Under the pieces are notes generated by a model that was not told the DNA's origin, searched no databases, and worked only from the letters and a program-made list of their open reading frames with translations. Source: Clostridiales bacterium UBA1316 (GTDB lineage: Bacteria; Bacillota; Clostridia; Oscillospirales; Oscillospiraceae). From it: DNA of 45,736 nucleotides. Position numbers and translations under genes: made by a program. This document shows positions 15,899 to 24,477 of the stretch, in pieces. The stretch is taken from contig DBTM01000087.1 in the NCBI GenBank assembly GCA_002307055.1, forward strand, positions 23,587 to 69,322, in the 5' to 3' direction. How positions within the stretch are numbered: position 1 is the stretch's first letter; the number at the start of each line of letters is the position of its first letter.

Positions 15899-16282
15899 AT
15901 GAAAACAATAAAATCGCTGATTGGTATCGTCAGCATAATTATGTTTTTTGCTATTTATATTCAGGCGTGTATTACCGGAGGAAAAGCATCGGAAGTCAAC
16001 GGGACTGCCGGTGTGATTGTGGCGTTTGCAATCTTTTTCGGCGGATTAGTCGGTGCCGTATCGCGTAAAACGGCAATAGGCGGTTTCGTTGCGGCAGGAT
16101 TATTTATTGTCGGCGCTATCATCGGCTTTGCCAATATAGGCGCGTTTCCCTACTTGACGAGCTGGGCTATTATTTCCGCTGTATTCGGCGTCGTTCACGT
16201 GGTTATCGGCGTGCTGATGAAGAAATTGGTTATGGACTATGGCGTCAAGCCGAAGTTTAAGCCACCGAAAAATATGTCGTAA
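15899..16282 (+). CDS. Small four-helix membrane protein, paralogue 2
   Basis: This 127-aa protein parallels its upstream neighbour along its length. Helix 1 ends in IQACITGG, three more hydrophobic helices follow, and the tail is DYGVKPKFKPPKNMS. The ribosome site AGGGGATG precedes ATG 15899. The 83-base gap holds no clear terminator, so the pair is probably one transcript from the promoter at 15306. It is followed by a hairpin with a TTTT tail. Function is unknown; the conserved Cys at the end of helix 1 and the Pro/Lys tail are the features most likely to matter. Confidence 0.75.
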   Translation: MKTIKSLIGIVSIIMFFAIYIQACITGGKASEVNGTAGVIVAFAIFFGGLVGAVSRKTAIGGFVAAGLFIVGAIIGFANIGAFPYLTSWAIISAVFGVVHVVIGVLMKKLVMDYGVKPKFKPPKNMS

Positions 16283-16309
16283 CATATCAGGCGCATCCAT
16301 ATATTAATG

Positions 16310-16350
16310 ATCACCCCAGGTATGCTGCTGAGTATGCCCGGGGTGATTTT
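16310..16350 (+). terminator. CCCCAGG-family hairpin, copy 3
   Basis: ATCACCCCAGGTATGC pairs with GTATGCCCGGGGTGAT around a short loop, with one A-C mismatch and G-U pairs. TTTT follows, making this the copy most like a normal plus-strand terminator. It closes the two membrane-protein genes. Confidence 0.8.
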
Positions 16351-16352
16351 AC

Positions 16353-16391
16353 GTCAACATCGTTGACATTATAAATATTAGCCTGTATTAT
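16353..16391 (+). promoter_or_regulatory. Promoter with overlapping dyad
   Basis: TTGACA (16363-16368) and TATTAT (16386-16391) are 17 bases apart. The -35 lies in the perfect dyad GTCAAC-atc-GTTGAC (16353-16367), a possible operator. It drives the gene at 16435. Confidence 0.65.
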
Positions 16392-16434
16392 TTTATCAGG
16401 TAATTATTTCAATTTGTGTTGGGAGGAATAGCAC

Positions 16435-17193
16435 ATGGATCAATCCGTTGAAACCCGCTTACTCAATCTGGAAGCATCGGTCAATGCCCTGCAAAAGCAG
16501 CTTGAAGAGAAGGAACTGCAAATCCGTGATCTGCAGGATATCGAAGCAATCAAGAGGCTGCAATGTGCCTATGGTTACTATCTTGAGCATTGGATGTCCG
16601 ATGAGATCATCGATCTGTTTGCCGATTCACCCGATGTGTCCGCGACCTTTGTCGAAGGCACATATCTGGGAATGGAGGGCGTACGCCGTTATTTCAGTAA
16701 AATGAAAATCGCTCCGCCGGAATTTTTACACATGGTGATGCAGGTCAACCCGGTCATTACCCTCGGCGGGGACGGTATAAACGCAAAGGGCAGATGGTAC
16801 GGCTACGGTACAATCAGCTCCAGTCTTGTCAACAATCAGATCGACCCCATGTACATGTGCGTTATTTATGAAATGGAGTACCTCAAGCAGGACGGTATCT
16901 GGAAAATCCTGAAGCTGGCCTTCCAGATGCATTACGCCTACCAGCATCCCCAAAAGCTGCCTATCCAGCCCCAGACACCTAAAGCTGAAGAATCAGCTCC
17001 GGCACCGGCCCGGCAGGCGCCCCGCTTCGAGGCTGCTCTCAGCCCAAACATCTGGGCCGATTACAACACCCAATACGGCTCCGGCTACATCTACCCCTTC
17101 CACTTCAAGCATCCCGTCACCGGCAAGGAGACCTCCGAAGCCGCCTACAACGCAGGCCTCAATCTCAAGCCCAGCCCCTTCAAGCCGGTATAG
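16435..17193 (+). CDS. SnoaL/NTF2-like domain protein with N-terminal coiled coil
   Basis: This 252-aa protein starts at ATG 16435 behind GGGAGGAATAGC. Residues about 5-35 form a coiled coil (RLLNLEASVNALQKQLEEKE). An NTF2/SnoaL-type cone fold follows: DIEAIKRLQCAYGYYLEHW, FVEGTYLGMEGVRRYF, AKGRWYGYGTI and DGIWKILKLAFQMHY. A Pro/Ala linker then leads to a C-terminal region rich in Tyr and Pro (YGSGYIYPFHFKHPVTGK). SnoaL_4-type proteins bind small hydrophobic molecules or act as dehydratases and isomerases; the active residues cannot be assigned here. It is a single gene, closed by a 17-bp hairpin shared with the convergent MutS operon. Confidence 0.75.
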   Translation: MDQSVETRLLNLEASVNALQKQLEEKELQIRDLQDIEAIKRLQCAYGYYLEHWMSDEIIDLFADSPDVSATFVEGTYLGMEGVRRYFSKMKIAPPEFLHMVMQVNPVITLGGDGINAKGRWYGYGTISSSLVNNQIDPMYMCVIYEMEYLKQDGIWKILKLAFQMHYAYQHPQKLPIQPQTPKAEESAPAPARQAPRFEAALSPNIWADYNTQYGSGYIYPFHFKHPVTGKETSEAAYNAGLNLKPSPFKPV

Positions 17194-17230
17194 ACATATT
17201 TAAGTATTAGCATAATCTTCTGTGCAGACG

Positions 17231-17269
17231 AACACACCCCAGGCATGGTTAACATGCCTGGGGTGTGTT
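17231..17269. terminator. CCCCAGGCATG-family hairpin, copy 4
   Basis: AACACACCCCAGGCATG (17231-17247) and CATGCCTGGGGTGTGTT (17253-17269) form a perfect 17-bp stem with loop GTTAA. It lies between convergent genes ending at 17193 and 17286. Confidence 0.85.
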
Positions 17270-17285
17270 GATAGGGTTGTAAGGG

Positions 17286-18761
17286 TTACATTTTCAAGCC
17301 GTTCTCGACAAAGATTTTCTGGTACAGATCCTCGCCGAAGGCTGTCGCGAGGGGCTCGCCGGGCAGAATCTTAAAGGTGCGCTCTCTGTCTTCAAGGCGC
17401 TGCGCCCGAAGGAACTGCGTTTGGGTATCATTCGCGAACGAGGTGGCGAATGTGTACAGGTGCGTCACCGAGAAGATTTCTACGCCGTTTTCGACGAGAG
17501 CCTGGGTGATTTGATGCAGAATTTCCGAGCCTTCGCGCTCATTGGTGGAGGAGAGGGATTCGTTGAACAGCATCATCGAGCCGGGTTCGAGAGAGTCGAC
17601 GATTTCACTCATACGGGTGAGCTCCTCATCGAGTCTGCCGCTGTTCATGAAGCTGTCTTCTTCTCTTTTGAAATGCGAGGCCAGGCTGCGGCACATGGGC
17701 GCCGTGAAGCTGTCCGCTCCGACGGGCATTCCGCATTGGGCCATAAGCTGGGCTTGACCCATACTCCGCAGAAATGTGGATTTACCGCCTTGGTTTGCGC
17801 CGGTGATGATATACAGGCGCTTATCTTTAGCGTCAAGATCGTTCCCGACAACGTCGGTGCCCTTTGTTAACGCGAGACTCACATCGTAAAGTCCGTGCCA
17901 CGCGCGTTCTCTCGTGCCCACAGGCAGCAGGACCGGTACGCACATCGGCATGCCCAGCTTCCGCATCTTTTCGGTCAGGTTGAGGCAGCCGACATAGAAG
18001 GCCAGCTCTTTACGCAGCATTTCAAAGAAGCTCTCAAGATACATAGCGGACTGAGCCAGAACGCCTGTTGCCTCGAGTATACCGCGGTCGCGGCGCAGGT
18101 AAAGGTCATCGATTTCTTTCGGGTCGCGCTCGGCATCCGCCGTGAATGACGGCGCCATCTGCCAGCGCAGCCAATAACCTTTTTCCTTGCGGCGCAGCGT
18201 GTAATCGACGCTCAGCAGGTTTTGACCGAGCTTCGCGCTGATCATGATGTTATCAACATTGTTCATCTCGTTAATAATGTCATCGACTTCGGAGAAATAA
18301 GAATCAGTCAGCTCCTTTTGGAGCATGGTGAATAAATTCCGGAACCCCTCAGATTTGAAATCCGACAGGGATTTGTCCGCGACCTCGCGCAAATTTTTGA
18401 GCAGTTTCGTGTATATTTTAATAAGCTCAACGGCATTTTTAAAGGTTTCCTTCAAACGGGTAGGTGACAGGAAGTATTTTTGGATTTGATCCGTCGTGGC
18501 GGTGATTTCATAGAGCTTGCGTACAACATCGGGGTTTTTGCGGACATCCGCCAGAACCTCATGGCGATATGCAATGGTATCAGCCGTTTGCAGAGGGCGG
18601 AGGAAGATGTCCTGACTGACATCGTAGATGACCTTGTCTCCGTTTGACATACGCTCAAAAATGCGGCCAAGCTCAAGGTCGGCGACTAAAGCGTCCCCCG
18701 CGAAGCTGTATGTAGTCTGGCCACCGGGGTAGTTTTCGCGAAACAACAGATTTGCTTTCAT
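17286..18761 (-). CDS. MutS-family ATPase, second gene of a pair
   Basis: This 491-aa protein ends in a MutS-type ABC ATPase domain. Walker A is GANQGGKST (321-329), the Q-loop region is FKREEDSFMNSGRLDEEL, the Walker B equivalent is MMLFNESLSSTN, and the later His is in FSVTHLYTF. The upstream 300 residues are helical and resemble the MutS lever/clamp core (LRPLQTADTIAYRHEVLADV). The mismatch-recognition and connector domains of true MutS are absent, and so is the Smr nuclease domain of MutS2. It would bind ATP and probably DNA as a dimer. It overlaps the preceding MutS-like gene as ATGA, with GGGAGG 8 bases before its ATG, so the two are co-translated. A heterodimer of the two products is the natural inference. 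Its biological role is not known to me. Confidence 0.88.
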   Translation of the reverse strand: MKANLLFRENYPGGQTTYSFAGDALVADLELGRIFERMSNGDKVIYDVSQDIFLRPLQTADTIAYRHEVLADVRKNPDVVRKLYEITATTDQIQKYFLSPTRLKETFKNAVELIKIYTKLLKNLREVADKSLSDFKSEGFRNLFTMLQKELTDSYFSEVDDIINEMNNVDNIMISAKLGQNLLSVDYTLRRKEKGYWLRWQMAPSFTADAERDPKEIDDLYLRRDRGILEATGVLAQSAMYLESFFEMLRKELAFYVGCLNLTEKMRKLGMPMCVPVLLPVGTRERAWHGLYDVSLALTKGTDVVGNDLDAKDKRLYIITGANQGGKSTFLRSMGQAQLMAQCGMPVGADSFTAPMCRSLASHFKREEDSFMNSGRLDEELTRMSEIVDSLEPGSMMLFNESLSSTNEREGSEILHQITQALVENGVEIFSVTHLYTFATSFANDTQTQFLRAQRLEDRERTFKILPGEPLATAFGEDLYQKIFVENGLKM

Positions 18762-20335
18762 TTTTTAAACCTCCCGGATAACTGTTCATATGTAAGGCCG
18801 TGCTTTCTGGTCAGGTGCATTGCGTAAGCGAGACCATCAGGCGGCTTGCGAGTGATTTTAAAGGTGCGTTCGGCGGGGTCGTCCTCTTTGACGGTACTCA
18901 TCATGCTGATTGCTTCCGGACCGTGTGTGGCGAGTTCGTCAAGGAAAGTGACGACCAAAGCGGGCGCGTTCAGCGCGGAGAGGGCGTCCATCATGCGCGT
19001 TCCGAGAGAAAGCGCGTCTGAAAGCGTGGTGGAGCCGAAAATCTCGTTGACGATGATGATACTCTGGCTTGTCGCCTTCTCGAACAGATTTCGGAGCCGG
19101 GTCAGGTCATCCTGCAGCTTGCCGCTCAGCATGGTTAAATCTTCTTCTCGTTCAAAATGCGTCAGAATATTGTCAAACAGGAACAGGGACGCTTCGCGAC
19201 CCGGCACACTCAGCCCCAATGCAGCCAGATGGTGCATTTGACCGAAGGCGCGGGCGAACGTCGTCTTGCCGCCCTGGTTAGGTCCGGTGACAACGATCAC
19301 ACGTTCCGGTGTGTTCATTTCAAAATCATTAGGCACAGTTGCGCCTCGGTTATCGCGGTTCTTATACGCGAGCGCAAGGTCAAAGCCGTCGCGGCAGTAC
19401 AGATGGTCAGCTGTCTCGTTCAGCGTCGGATAACAGAAGGACAGGCCACATTTCTGCAGCGGTGCGATGAAAGCCAGCCATGACAGATAAAACTGTATTT
19501 CACTCGAAAAACGCTGAACCTTTTTATCTTCGAAGTTGTAATATTTCTCAAAGAAAAAGTCGAGATCCGAGAAAATATCTTTGTAGTGCGTTGCAACCAT
19601 ATTCAGCACGGTTGCCTCCATTTTGATATCCTGTGACTCCTCAAAGATATGGAGACGGTAATCTCTGCCCTCTCCCTGACTGAATTTGGAGAAGGTCGAT
19701 AATACATCCTGAACGAGATTGGCCTGCCCCTTATATTGGCGGACGCGGATTGTGCTGTACTTAATGAGCATGCAATATTCCACTGTGGAAAGTTTCTCGC
19801 GCAGCCGTTTGGCATGTTCACCCATCGCTATGAACTCGTCCGACGCGATGTAGGTCTTGAGATATTCCGCGAAGTCACGGAGTCCTGCGGAGCGGAGCGT
19901 TATCCCCGACAGCGCCGCTGAGAAAGAGGAAACCGTCTGGCAATACATTTCCGTGCAGTTGAGAAGCTGCCCCCGTGTTAAGTAATTGTCACGCCATTTT
20001 GTCAGGGATGAAATCGCATCGTGAACCATGATGACAGACTGATCGATAGAGTAGATAGTCTGAGCGAAACCGACAAGCATAGCGCGAAGATTTTCGTCTT
20101 CAAGCTCCCGTAATATGTCCTGCCTGTATTTGATAATTTCTGGGTCGCGCAGAGGCGTATTGAAGAAGGTTTCCAGATCAAATCCGATTTTTTCCTTCTG
20201 CCCGAACCCCTTTTCCACCGTCAGGATGTGCGTGAAAATTTGGTTAAGATTGAGGTCGGTGAAGTAGTCAGGCTCACGGTCTTGCCGCGGCTGCTTGTGT
20301 TGTTCCTTAGTTGGAAACAGAATGCTGTAAAACAT
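18758..20335 (-). CDS. MutS-family ATPase, first gene of a pair
   Basis: This 525-aa protein has a C-terminal MutS ATPase domain: Walker A GPNQGGKTT (351-359), FEREEDLTMLSGKLQDDL, and Walker B IIIVNEIFGSTT with the ABC-type acidic residue. VVTFLDELATHG takes the place of the usual His switch. The N-terminal 300 residues are helical and begin like other short MutS relatives (FTDLNLNQIFTHIL, FFNTPLRDPEIIKYRQDIL). Like its partner it lacks the mismatch-recognition domain. I set the start at 20335 because AAGGAG lies 5 bases before that ATG. The two proteins differ in sequence but share architecture, consistent with an ancient duplication that now forms an obligate pair. Confidence 0.88.
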   Translation of the reverse strand: MFYSILFPTKEQHKQPRQDREPDYFTDLNLNQIFTHILTVEKGFGQKEKIGFDLETFFNTPLRDPEIIKYRQDILRELEDENLRAMLVGFAQTIYSIDQSVIMVHDAISSLTKWRDNYLTRGQLLNCTEMYCQTVSSFSAALSGITLRSAGLRDFAEYLKTYIASDEFIAMGEHAKRLREKLSTVEYCMLIKYSTIRVRQYKGQANLVQDVLSTFSKFSQGEGRDYRLHIFEESQDIKMEATVLNMVATHYKDIFSDLDFFFEKYYNFEDKKVQRFSSEIQFYLSWLAFIAPLQKCGLSFCYPTLNETADHLYCRDGFDLALAYKNRDNRGATVPNDFEMNTPERVIVVTGPNQGGKTTFARAFGQMHHLAALGLSVPGREASLFLFDNILTHFEREEDLTMLSGKLQDDLTRLRNLFEKATSQSIIIVNEIFGSTTLSDALSLGTRMMDALSALNAPALVVTFLDELATHGPEAISMMSTVKEDDPAERTFKITRKPPDGLAYAMHLTRKHGLTYEQLSGRFKK

Positions 20336-20449
20336 AAAAACTCCTTTCCCTTGGCGCAAAAAAAACCGACGCCTCTATGCTTTGCGCAGAAGTCATCAGC
20401 TTTTCGCAGTCTCGGATAGCGCCGCGTTTGCACAACTTTATATAAAAAT

Positions 20450-20478
20450 ATTATAGCGCCGCCGAACTTGTCTGTCAA
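20450..20478 (-). promoter_or_regulatory. Consensus promoter for the MutS-like pair
   Basis: On the minus strand TTGACA and TATAAT are separated by exactly 17 bases, a full-consensus housekeeping promoter. The leader to ATG 20335 is about 105 bases. It contains a run of eight T (A8 at 20358-20365 on the plus strand) shortly before the ribosome site, without a convincing stem in front of it. Confidence 0.85.
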
Positions 20479-20607
20479 TCCGAGAACGCTTCAAGTATAT
20501 GAATAGTGTGTGAACTTAGTGTAAATAGTGTGTTAATAGTTGGAATAAAGGGAAAAAAGGGGGATGCTTTGCGTGAAAATAAATCACCATAACGCAAAAG
20601 AGCCGCC

Positions 20608-21312
20608 CTAGTGCCCCTGTTCCTTTTGTCCGTAGTACGCGTTTTTGCCGTGTTTACGCCAGTAGTGTTTGTCGAGTAAGTACTGGGGGGCCGGGGCGGC
20701 CGCTCCGAGGCTTTCTGTCATCAGAGCCATCTCCGCGCAGTATTCCAGCACGGCGGCATGATACACTGCCGCCTCGCAGCTTGCGCCCCATGTAAAGGGC
20801 CCGTGGCTTTTCACGAGGCAGGCGGGTACGGCATCGGGGTCAAAGCCTTGGCTGATAAAGGTTTCGGCGATGACGAGGCCGGTGTTTTTTTCATACTCAA
20901 ATTCCGTTTCCACCGTGGTCAGTCCCCGCGCGCAGGGCACCGCACCGTGAAAATAATCCGCGTGAGTCGTGCCGTACGCGGTAAGGCTGCGGCCAGCCTG
21001 GGCAAACGCCGTGGCGCACTTGCTGTGCGTGTGCACAACGCCTTCGATATTTGGAAAAGCCTTATAAAGCTCAAGGTGCGTGGGCGTGTCGCTGGACGGC
21101 TTCAGGGCTCCTTCAATGATCTTGCCCGACAGGTCTACCACCGTCATGTCTCCGGGTGCCATTTTGTCGTATTCGACACCGCTGGGTTTTATAACAATAA
21201 GCCCCGTGCTTCTGTCGACTGAGCTGACATTACCCCAGGTGAACAGCACAAGGCCAAGCTTCACCAGCTCGACATTGGCTTTATAAACGCGTTCCTTTAA
21301 AGCTTCAAGCAT
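20608..21312 (-). CDS. araD: L-ribulose-5-phosphate 4-epimerase
   Basis: This 234-aa class II aldolase-family enzyme interconverts L-ribulose 5-phosphate and D-xylulose 5-phosphate, the last step of arabinose catabolism. Motifs: FTWGNVSSVDR, VIKPSGVEYD, SSDTPTHLELYKAFP, the zinc site VVHTHSKCATAFAQAG with HADYF, and LVKSHGPFTWG with the third zinc histidine. Length matches AraD. The start ATG overlaps the araB stop by 8 bases (ATGCTTGA), so translation is coupled. It is the last gene of araM-araB-araD. A close relative such as a xylulose/fuculose-type epimerase is possible, but the kinase partner favours AraD. Confidence 0.92.
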   Translation of the reverse strand: MLEALKERVYKANVELVKLGLVLFTWGNVSSVDRSTGLIVIKPSGVEYDKMAPGDMTVVDLSGKIIEGALKPSSDTPTHLELYKAFPNIEGVVHTHSKCATAFAQAGRSLTAYGTTHADYFHGAVPCARGLTTVETEFEYEKNTGLVIAETFISQGFDPDAVPACLVKSHGPFTWGASCEAAVYHAAVLEYCAEMALMTESLGAAAPAPQYLLDKHYWRKHGKNAYYGQKEQGH

Positions 21313-22972
21313 GTTCTGCCTCCGTTTTTATCTTTTTAAGACGTTTCATTACATCATTTCCGCCGCGCCCGAACAAGTCGTGCAGCAGCGTATACTCGGT
21401 ATACAGTTTATCATAAACTTTCACATTTTCGGGTATGGGGACATAGGTTTCCCGGATTTTGCCCATTACCTTGGCGCAGCTCATGATGCTGTCATAGCCC
21501 CCCGCCGCCTTGCCGGCCGCCACGGCGCCAAACATGGCGGCACCGAGAGCGGGTGTCTGCTGGCTGGCGGAAATGCTGATCGGACGGTTCGTCACATCGG
21601 CGTAAATCTGCATCATCAGGCGGTTTTTCCAGGATATCCCGCCGCAGGCATAAAGCGCGTGTATCGGCACCCCTGCCGCCGTAAAGGCTTCGATAATCGT
21701 TCTCATGCCGTAAGCCGTCGCCTCAATAAGGGCGCGGTAAATTTCCTCCGGCTTTGTCTGCAGCGTCAGGCCCGCAATCATACCGGTCAAATCCGCGTCA
21801 ACGAGCACGGATCGGTTCCCGTTGAACCAGTCAAGCGCCATAAGGCCGCTTTGTCCGGCGGACAGGCGGGATGCCTTTTTGGTCAGATAATCGTGTATAC
21901 CGATGCCCGCGTTCTCAGCCTCAATGGCTATATATGACGGCGTACAGCTGCGGACGAACCAGTCAAATAGATCGCCTACACAGCTTTGCCCGGCTTCATA
22001 ACCGTAGAAGCCCTCAATAACGCCGTCCTCAACCACGCCGCACATGCCCTCAACAGCCTTTTCCTTCTCACCGAGCAGAATACCGCAGGTGGAGGTTCCG
22101 ATGATCAGCAGCAGCTTGCCGGGTTCGGTAATCCCGGCCGCGGGGAGGGAAACATGCGCGTCAACGTTTGCCGCGGCGACAGCCACGCCTGTGTGCAGGC
22201 CCAGCCTTTCAGCCATGACGGCTGTGAGATGCCCCGCTCGTCCGCCCGTGGGGATGATTTCGCCCCCGAGCTTTTCCTCCGTGAGGTTTTCAAGCCTCGG
22301 GTCAAGAGTTTTGAAGAACGCTTTGGACGGATAGCCTCTGCGCTTATGCCATAAGGCTTTATAACCGGCTGCGCAGGCGTTGCGTGTAAAATTGCCGCAG
22401 AGCATGTAAGTCACCCAGTCGCCCGCTTCGGCAAAGGTGCTTGTCTCTTGGTATATCCAGGGCGCTTCGTCCAATATCTGCATTATTTTCGGTACGAGCC
22501 ACTCGGAGGAAATTTTCCCGCCGTACCGGCTGAGAAAATCCTCGCCCCCGGCGCGTGCGGTTTCGTTGAGACGGTTGGCCTGCGCCTGCGCCGCGTGGTG
22601 TTTCCACAGCTTTGCATAAGCGTGCGGCTCGTTTTTATACTTATCCTGAAAACAAAGGGGTGTAAAATTTTCATCCAGCGGCAGCATGGTGCAAGCCGTA
22701 AAATCCACGGAAATACCGATTACATCCCTGCTGTTCACACCGCTTTTTCTGAGCACCTCCGGGATGGTCTCATAAAAAACCTCAAGATAATCCATCGGGT
22801 GCTGCAGCGCCCAGTCCTGACCCAGTTTTTTACCGGTTGGCAAGGCGTCGCACATGACCCCGTGGGTGTAGTTTTTCACCGCTTGTGCCAAGCTTCTGCC
22901 GTCCGCTACATCGACGAGCACCGAACGTCCCGAAAGGGTACCGAAATCCACGCCTAAAGTATAGCTGCTCAT
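21305..22972 (-). CDS. araB: Ribulokinase
   Basis: This 555-aa FGGY-family kinase phosphorylates L-ribulose with ATP. Visible: the N-terminal phosphate-binding strand YTLGVDFGTLSGRSVLVD, DVIGISVDFTACTMLP (typical of AraB), the C-terminal ATP-domain elements LIIGTSTCGILLG and ALDWFNGNRS, YACGGISWKNRLMMQIYADV and QTPALGAAMFGAVAAG. Length fits AraB. I chose ATG 22972, with GGAGG 5 bases upstream, over an earlier in-frame start. It sits between araM and araD on one transcript. No L-arabinose isomerase (araA) is present in the window, so L-ribulose must come from elsewhere or araA is unlinked. Confidence 0.93.
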   Translation of the reverse strand: MSSYTLGVDFGTLSGRSVLVDVADGRSLAQAVKNYTHGVMCDALPTGKKLGQDWALQHPMDYLEVFYETIPEVLRKSGVNSRDVIGISVDFTACTMLPLDENFTPLCFQDKYKNEPHAYAKLWKHHAAQAQANRLNETARAGGEDFLSRYGGKISSEWLVPKIMQILDEAPWIYQETSTFAEAGDWVTYMLCGNFTRNACAAGYKALWHKRRGYPSKAFFKTLDPRLENLTEEKLGGEIIPTGGRAGHLTAVMAERLGLHTGVAVAAANVDAHVSLPAAGITEPGKLLLIIGTSTCGILLGEKEKAVEGMCGVVEDGVIEGFYGYEAGQSCVGDLFDWFVRSCTPSYIAIEAENAGIGIHDYLTKKASRLSAGQSGLMALDWFNGNRSVLVDADLTGMIAGLTLQTKPEEIYRALIEATAYGMRTIIEAFTAAGVPIHALYACGGISWKNRLMMQIYADVTNRPISISASQQTPALGAAMFGAVAAGKAAGGYDSIMSCAKVMGKIRETYVPIPENVKVYDKLYTEYTLLHDLFGRGGNDVMKRLKKIKTEAEHA

Positions 22973-23015
22973 GCTGACCTCCATATGTTTGGCTGACGCT
23001 GCACGCCAGGCACCG

Positions 23016-24284
23016 TTAATCCGCCGGCTCCAGCATTGGAATGAGTCTCGTCAGCAGCACTCTGTGCCTCATATACGGGTGGTATTTTATGCCCAGCTCG
23101 CGCAGCGCGTCATCGACATGTACCTCAATCGGTTCTGTCGCCGCCCCCGCTCTTTTCAGCAGGGATCGAAGCGCCTGCGTTTCCGGCAGTGTTTCCATGA
23201 TGATCCGCCGGATTTCCGGCCATTTTTCCCGGAGGACGGCGGGGTCGATTTCGTCGGTGACGGTGGGGCTGTTCATCTTCATCATTTCGTCAGTCAGCGC
23301 GCCGCCGTAAGCCGCGCGCACCGCGTCCCAGTCTGTTTCGTCGGCATGGGTTTCCACGGACGTATAGCTTGCCAGCTTCCAATAGAGCTCAGTGATCAGC
23401 ACCGAAGCGACGCCGGTTTTTTTGCCGTGGAACTCCGTCCACAAACCGGCCTGCAGCTTCTTGCATTCCCAAAAATGCGACAAAACGTGTTCCGCGCCCG
23501 AAGCGGGCCGTGAGCTTCCAGCCAGGGACATGGCCAGACCGCTCATCACGAGGCCTTCCATGATGCGCGCCGCCGCTTCAGGGTCGTTTTCCGTTACCCT
23601 GTCCGCCATTGACATGACTTTTTCAAGTCCGTCGGTGACGAGCTGCGCAATCCTCGGGCAGTAATATTCGCCTGTCAGCAGATGAGCAATGCGCCAATCC
23701 GCCAAGGCTGTATATTTCGCCGCCATATCGCCGAAGCCCGATGCCTTAAGTTCGCTTGGCGCGGCGGCCAGCACCCGCATGTCGGCGATAATGACCTCCG
23801 GCTGCTTTGCCTGCCAGGTGAGCTTAAAGCCGTTTTCAATAATCGGCGCCGTGTCGGAGGCAAACCCGTCCATCGACGGAGCCGTGGCATAAATAGCGAA
23901 GGCTTTATTTTCCTTATACGCCGCCACTCTGCACAAATCATTTATAGACCCCGAGCCCACGGCGAGAATGCCGTCAACTGCAGCCTCGCGGCACCTGTTC
24001 CGGAGCAGCAGAACATCCTCCGCGTAAGCGTTGGTCAGATTATTAAACAGATGCTCCGTCATTTCAAAACCCGAGGCTCTCAAATTCTCCCGAAGCCCGC
24101 CCGAAGCCTTTATCGTATTTTCATCCGCCACCAATAAAATCCTATGAGGAAAGCCCGCCTCAAGCAGCAAGCTACCGGCCTTCTCCGTCAGCCCAAGCCC
24201 AATCTCAACCCTTCGCGTCCGGAAGGTATGCACTCTGCCGCACGGGCAGTCTTTTAAAGAGGCAAGCAACGCGTCCAGCTCCAT
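23016..24284 (-). CDS. araM: AraM-type sn-glycerol-1-phosphate dehydrogenase
   Basis: This 422-aa protein belongs to the iron-containing alcohol dehydrogenase-like superfamily, AraM/EgsA branch, which reduces DHAP to glycerol 1-phosphate with NAD(P)H. Motifs: the dinucleotide-binding GILAVGSGSINDLCRVAAY, FAIYATAPSMDGFASDTAPI, KASGFGDMAAKYTALADWR (metal aspartate), SGAEHVLSHFWE and EFHGKKTGVASV (metal histidines). In Bacillus the araM gene also lies in the arabinose operon. Here it leads araB and araD on the minus strand with a 43-base gap. The start ATG 24284 has a modest AAGTGTG site. The metabolic link between G1P synthesis and arabinose use remains unclear in general. Confidence 0.9.
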   Translation of the reverse strand: MELDALLASLKDCPCGRVHTFRTRRVEIGLGLTEKAGSLLLEAGFPHRILLVADENTIKASGGLRENLRASGFEMTEHLFNNLTNAYAEDVLLLRNRCREAAVDGILAVGSGSINDLCRVAAYKENKAFAIYATAPSMDGFASDTAPIIENGFKLTWQAKQPEVIIADMRVLAAAPSELKASGFGDMAAKYTALADWRIAHLLTGEYYCPRIAQLVTDGLEKVMSMADRVTENDPEAAARIMEGLVMSGLAMSLAGSSRPASGAEHVLSHFWECKKLQAGLWTEFHGKKTGVASVLITELYWKLASYTSVETHADETDWDAVRAAYGGALTDEMMKMNSPTVTDEIDPAVLREKWPEIRRIIMETLPETQALRSLLKRAGAATEPIEVHVDDALRELGIKYHPYMRHRVLLTRLIPMLEPAD

Positions 24285-24307
24285 ATAATCACACTTTTCA
24301 AATTAGT

Positions 24308-24358
24308 ATATAATCCCTGCTTTAACAGGTATTATATCATGGCGTGACTCTAAATCAA
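24308..24358 (-). promoter_or_regulatory. araMBD promoter with large operator-like dyad
   Basis: On the minus strand TTGATT and TATAAT are 16 bases apart, with TGA before the -10. The -10 lies in one arm of an inverted repeat: ATATAAT-c-CCTG (24308-24319) and CAGG-t-ATTATAT (24326-24337) around a 6-nt centre. An operator overlapping the -10 fits repression, for example by an arabinose-responsive regulator that is not in this window. It does not match the AraR operator consensus I remember. Confidence 0.65.
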
Positions 24359-24419
24359 GCGTGAAGAGAGCTTGGGTGTCATTAAGTTATCGATGTTTCA
24401 CCATTGTGCATGACATATA

Positions 24420-24448
24420 TTTACAACACGTGCGATACGTATTAAAAT
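24420..24448 (+). promoter_or_regulatory. Promoter for hicAB
   Basis: TTTACA (24420-24425) and TAAAAT (24443-24448) are 17 bases apart, 30 bases before the hicA ATG. The spacer holds ACGT-gcgat-ACGT, a short dyad that might be an operator for HicB. Confidence 0.65.
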
Positions 24449-24477
24449 GGTAACAGATGCTGAAAGGAACCTGTATT

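Noticed and set aside
20336..20450. Transcription attenuator in the MutS-pair leader (run of eight T)
   Set aside because: No stable GC-rich stem directly precedes the T run, so a terminator cannot be supported.
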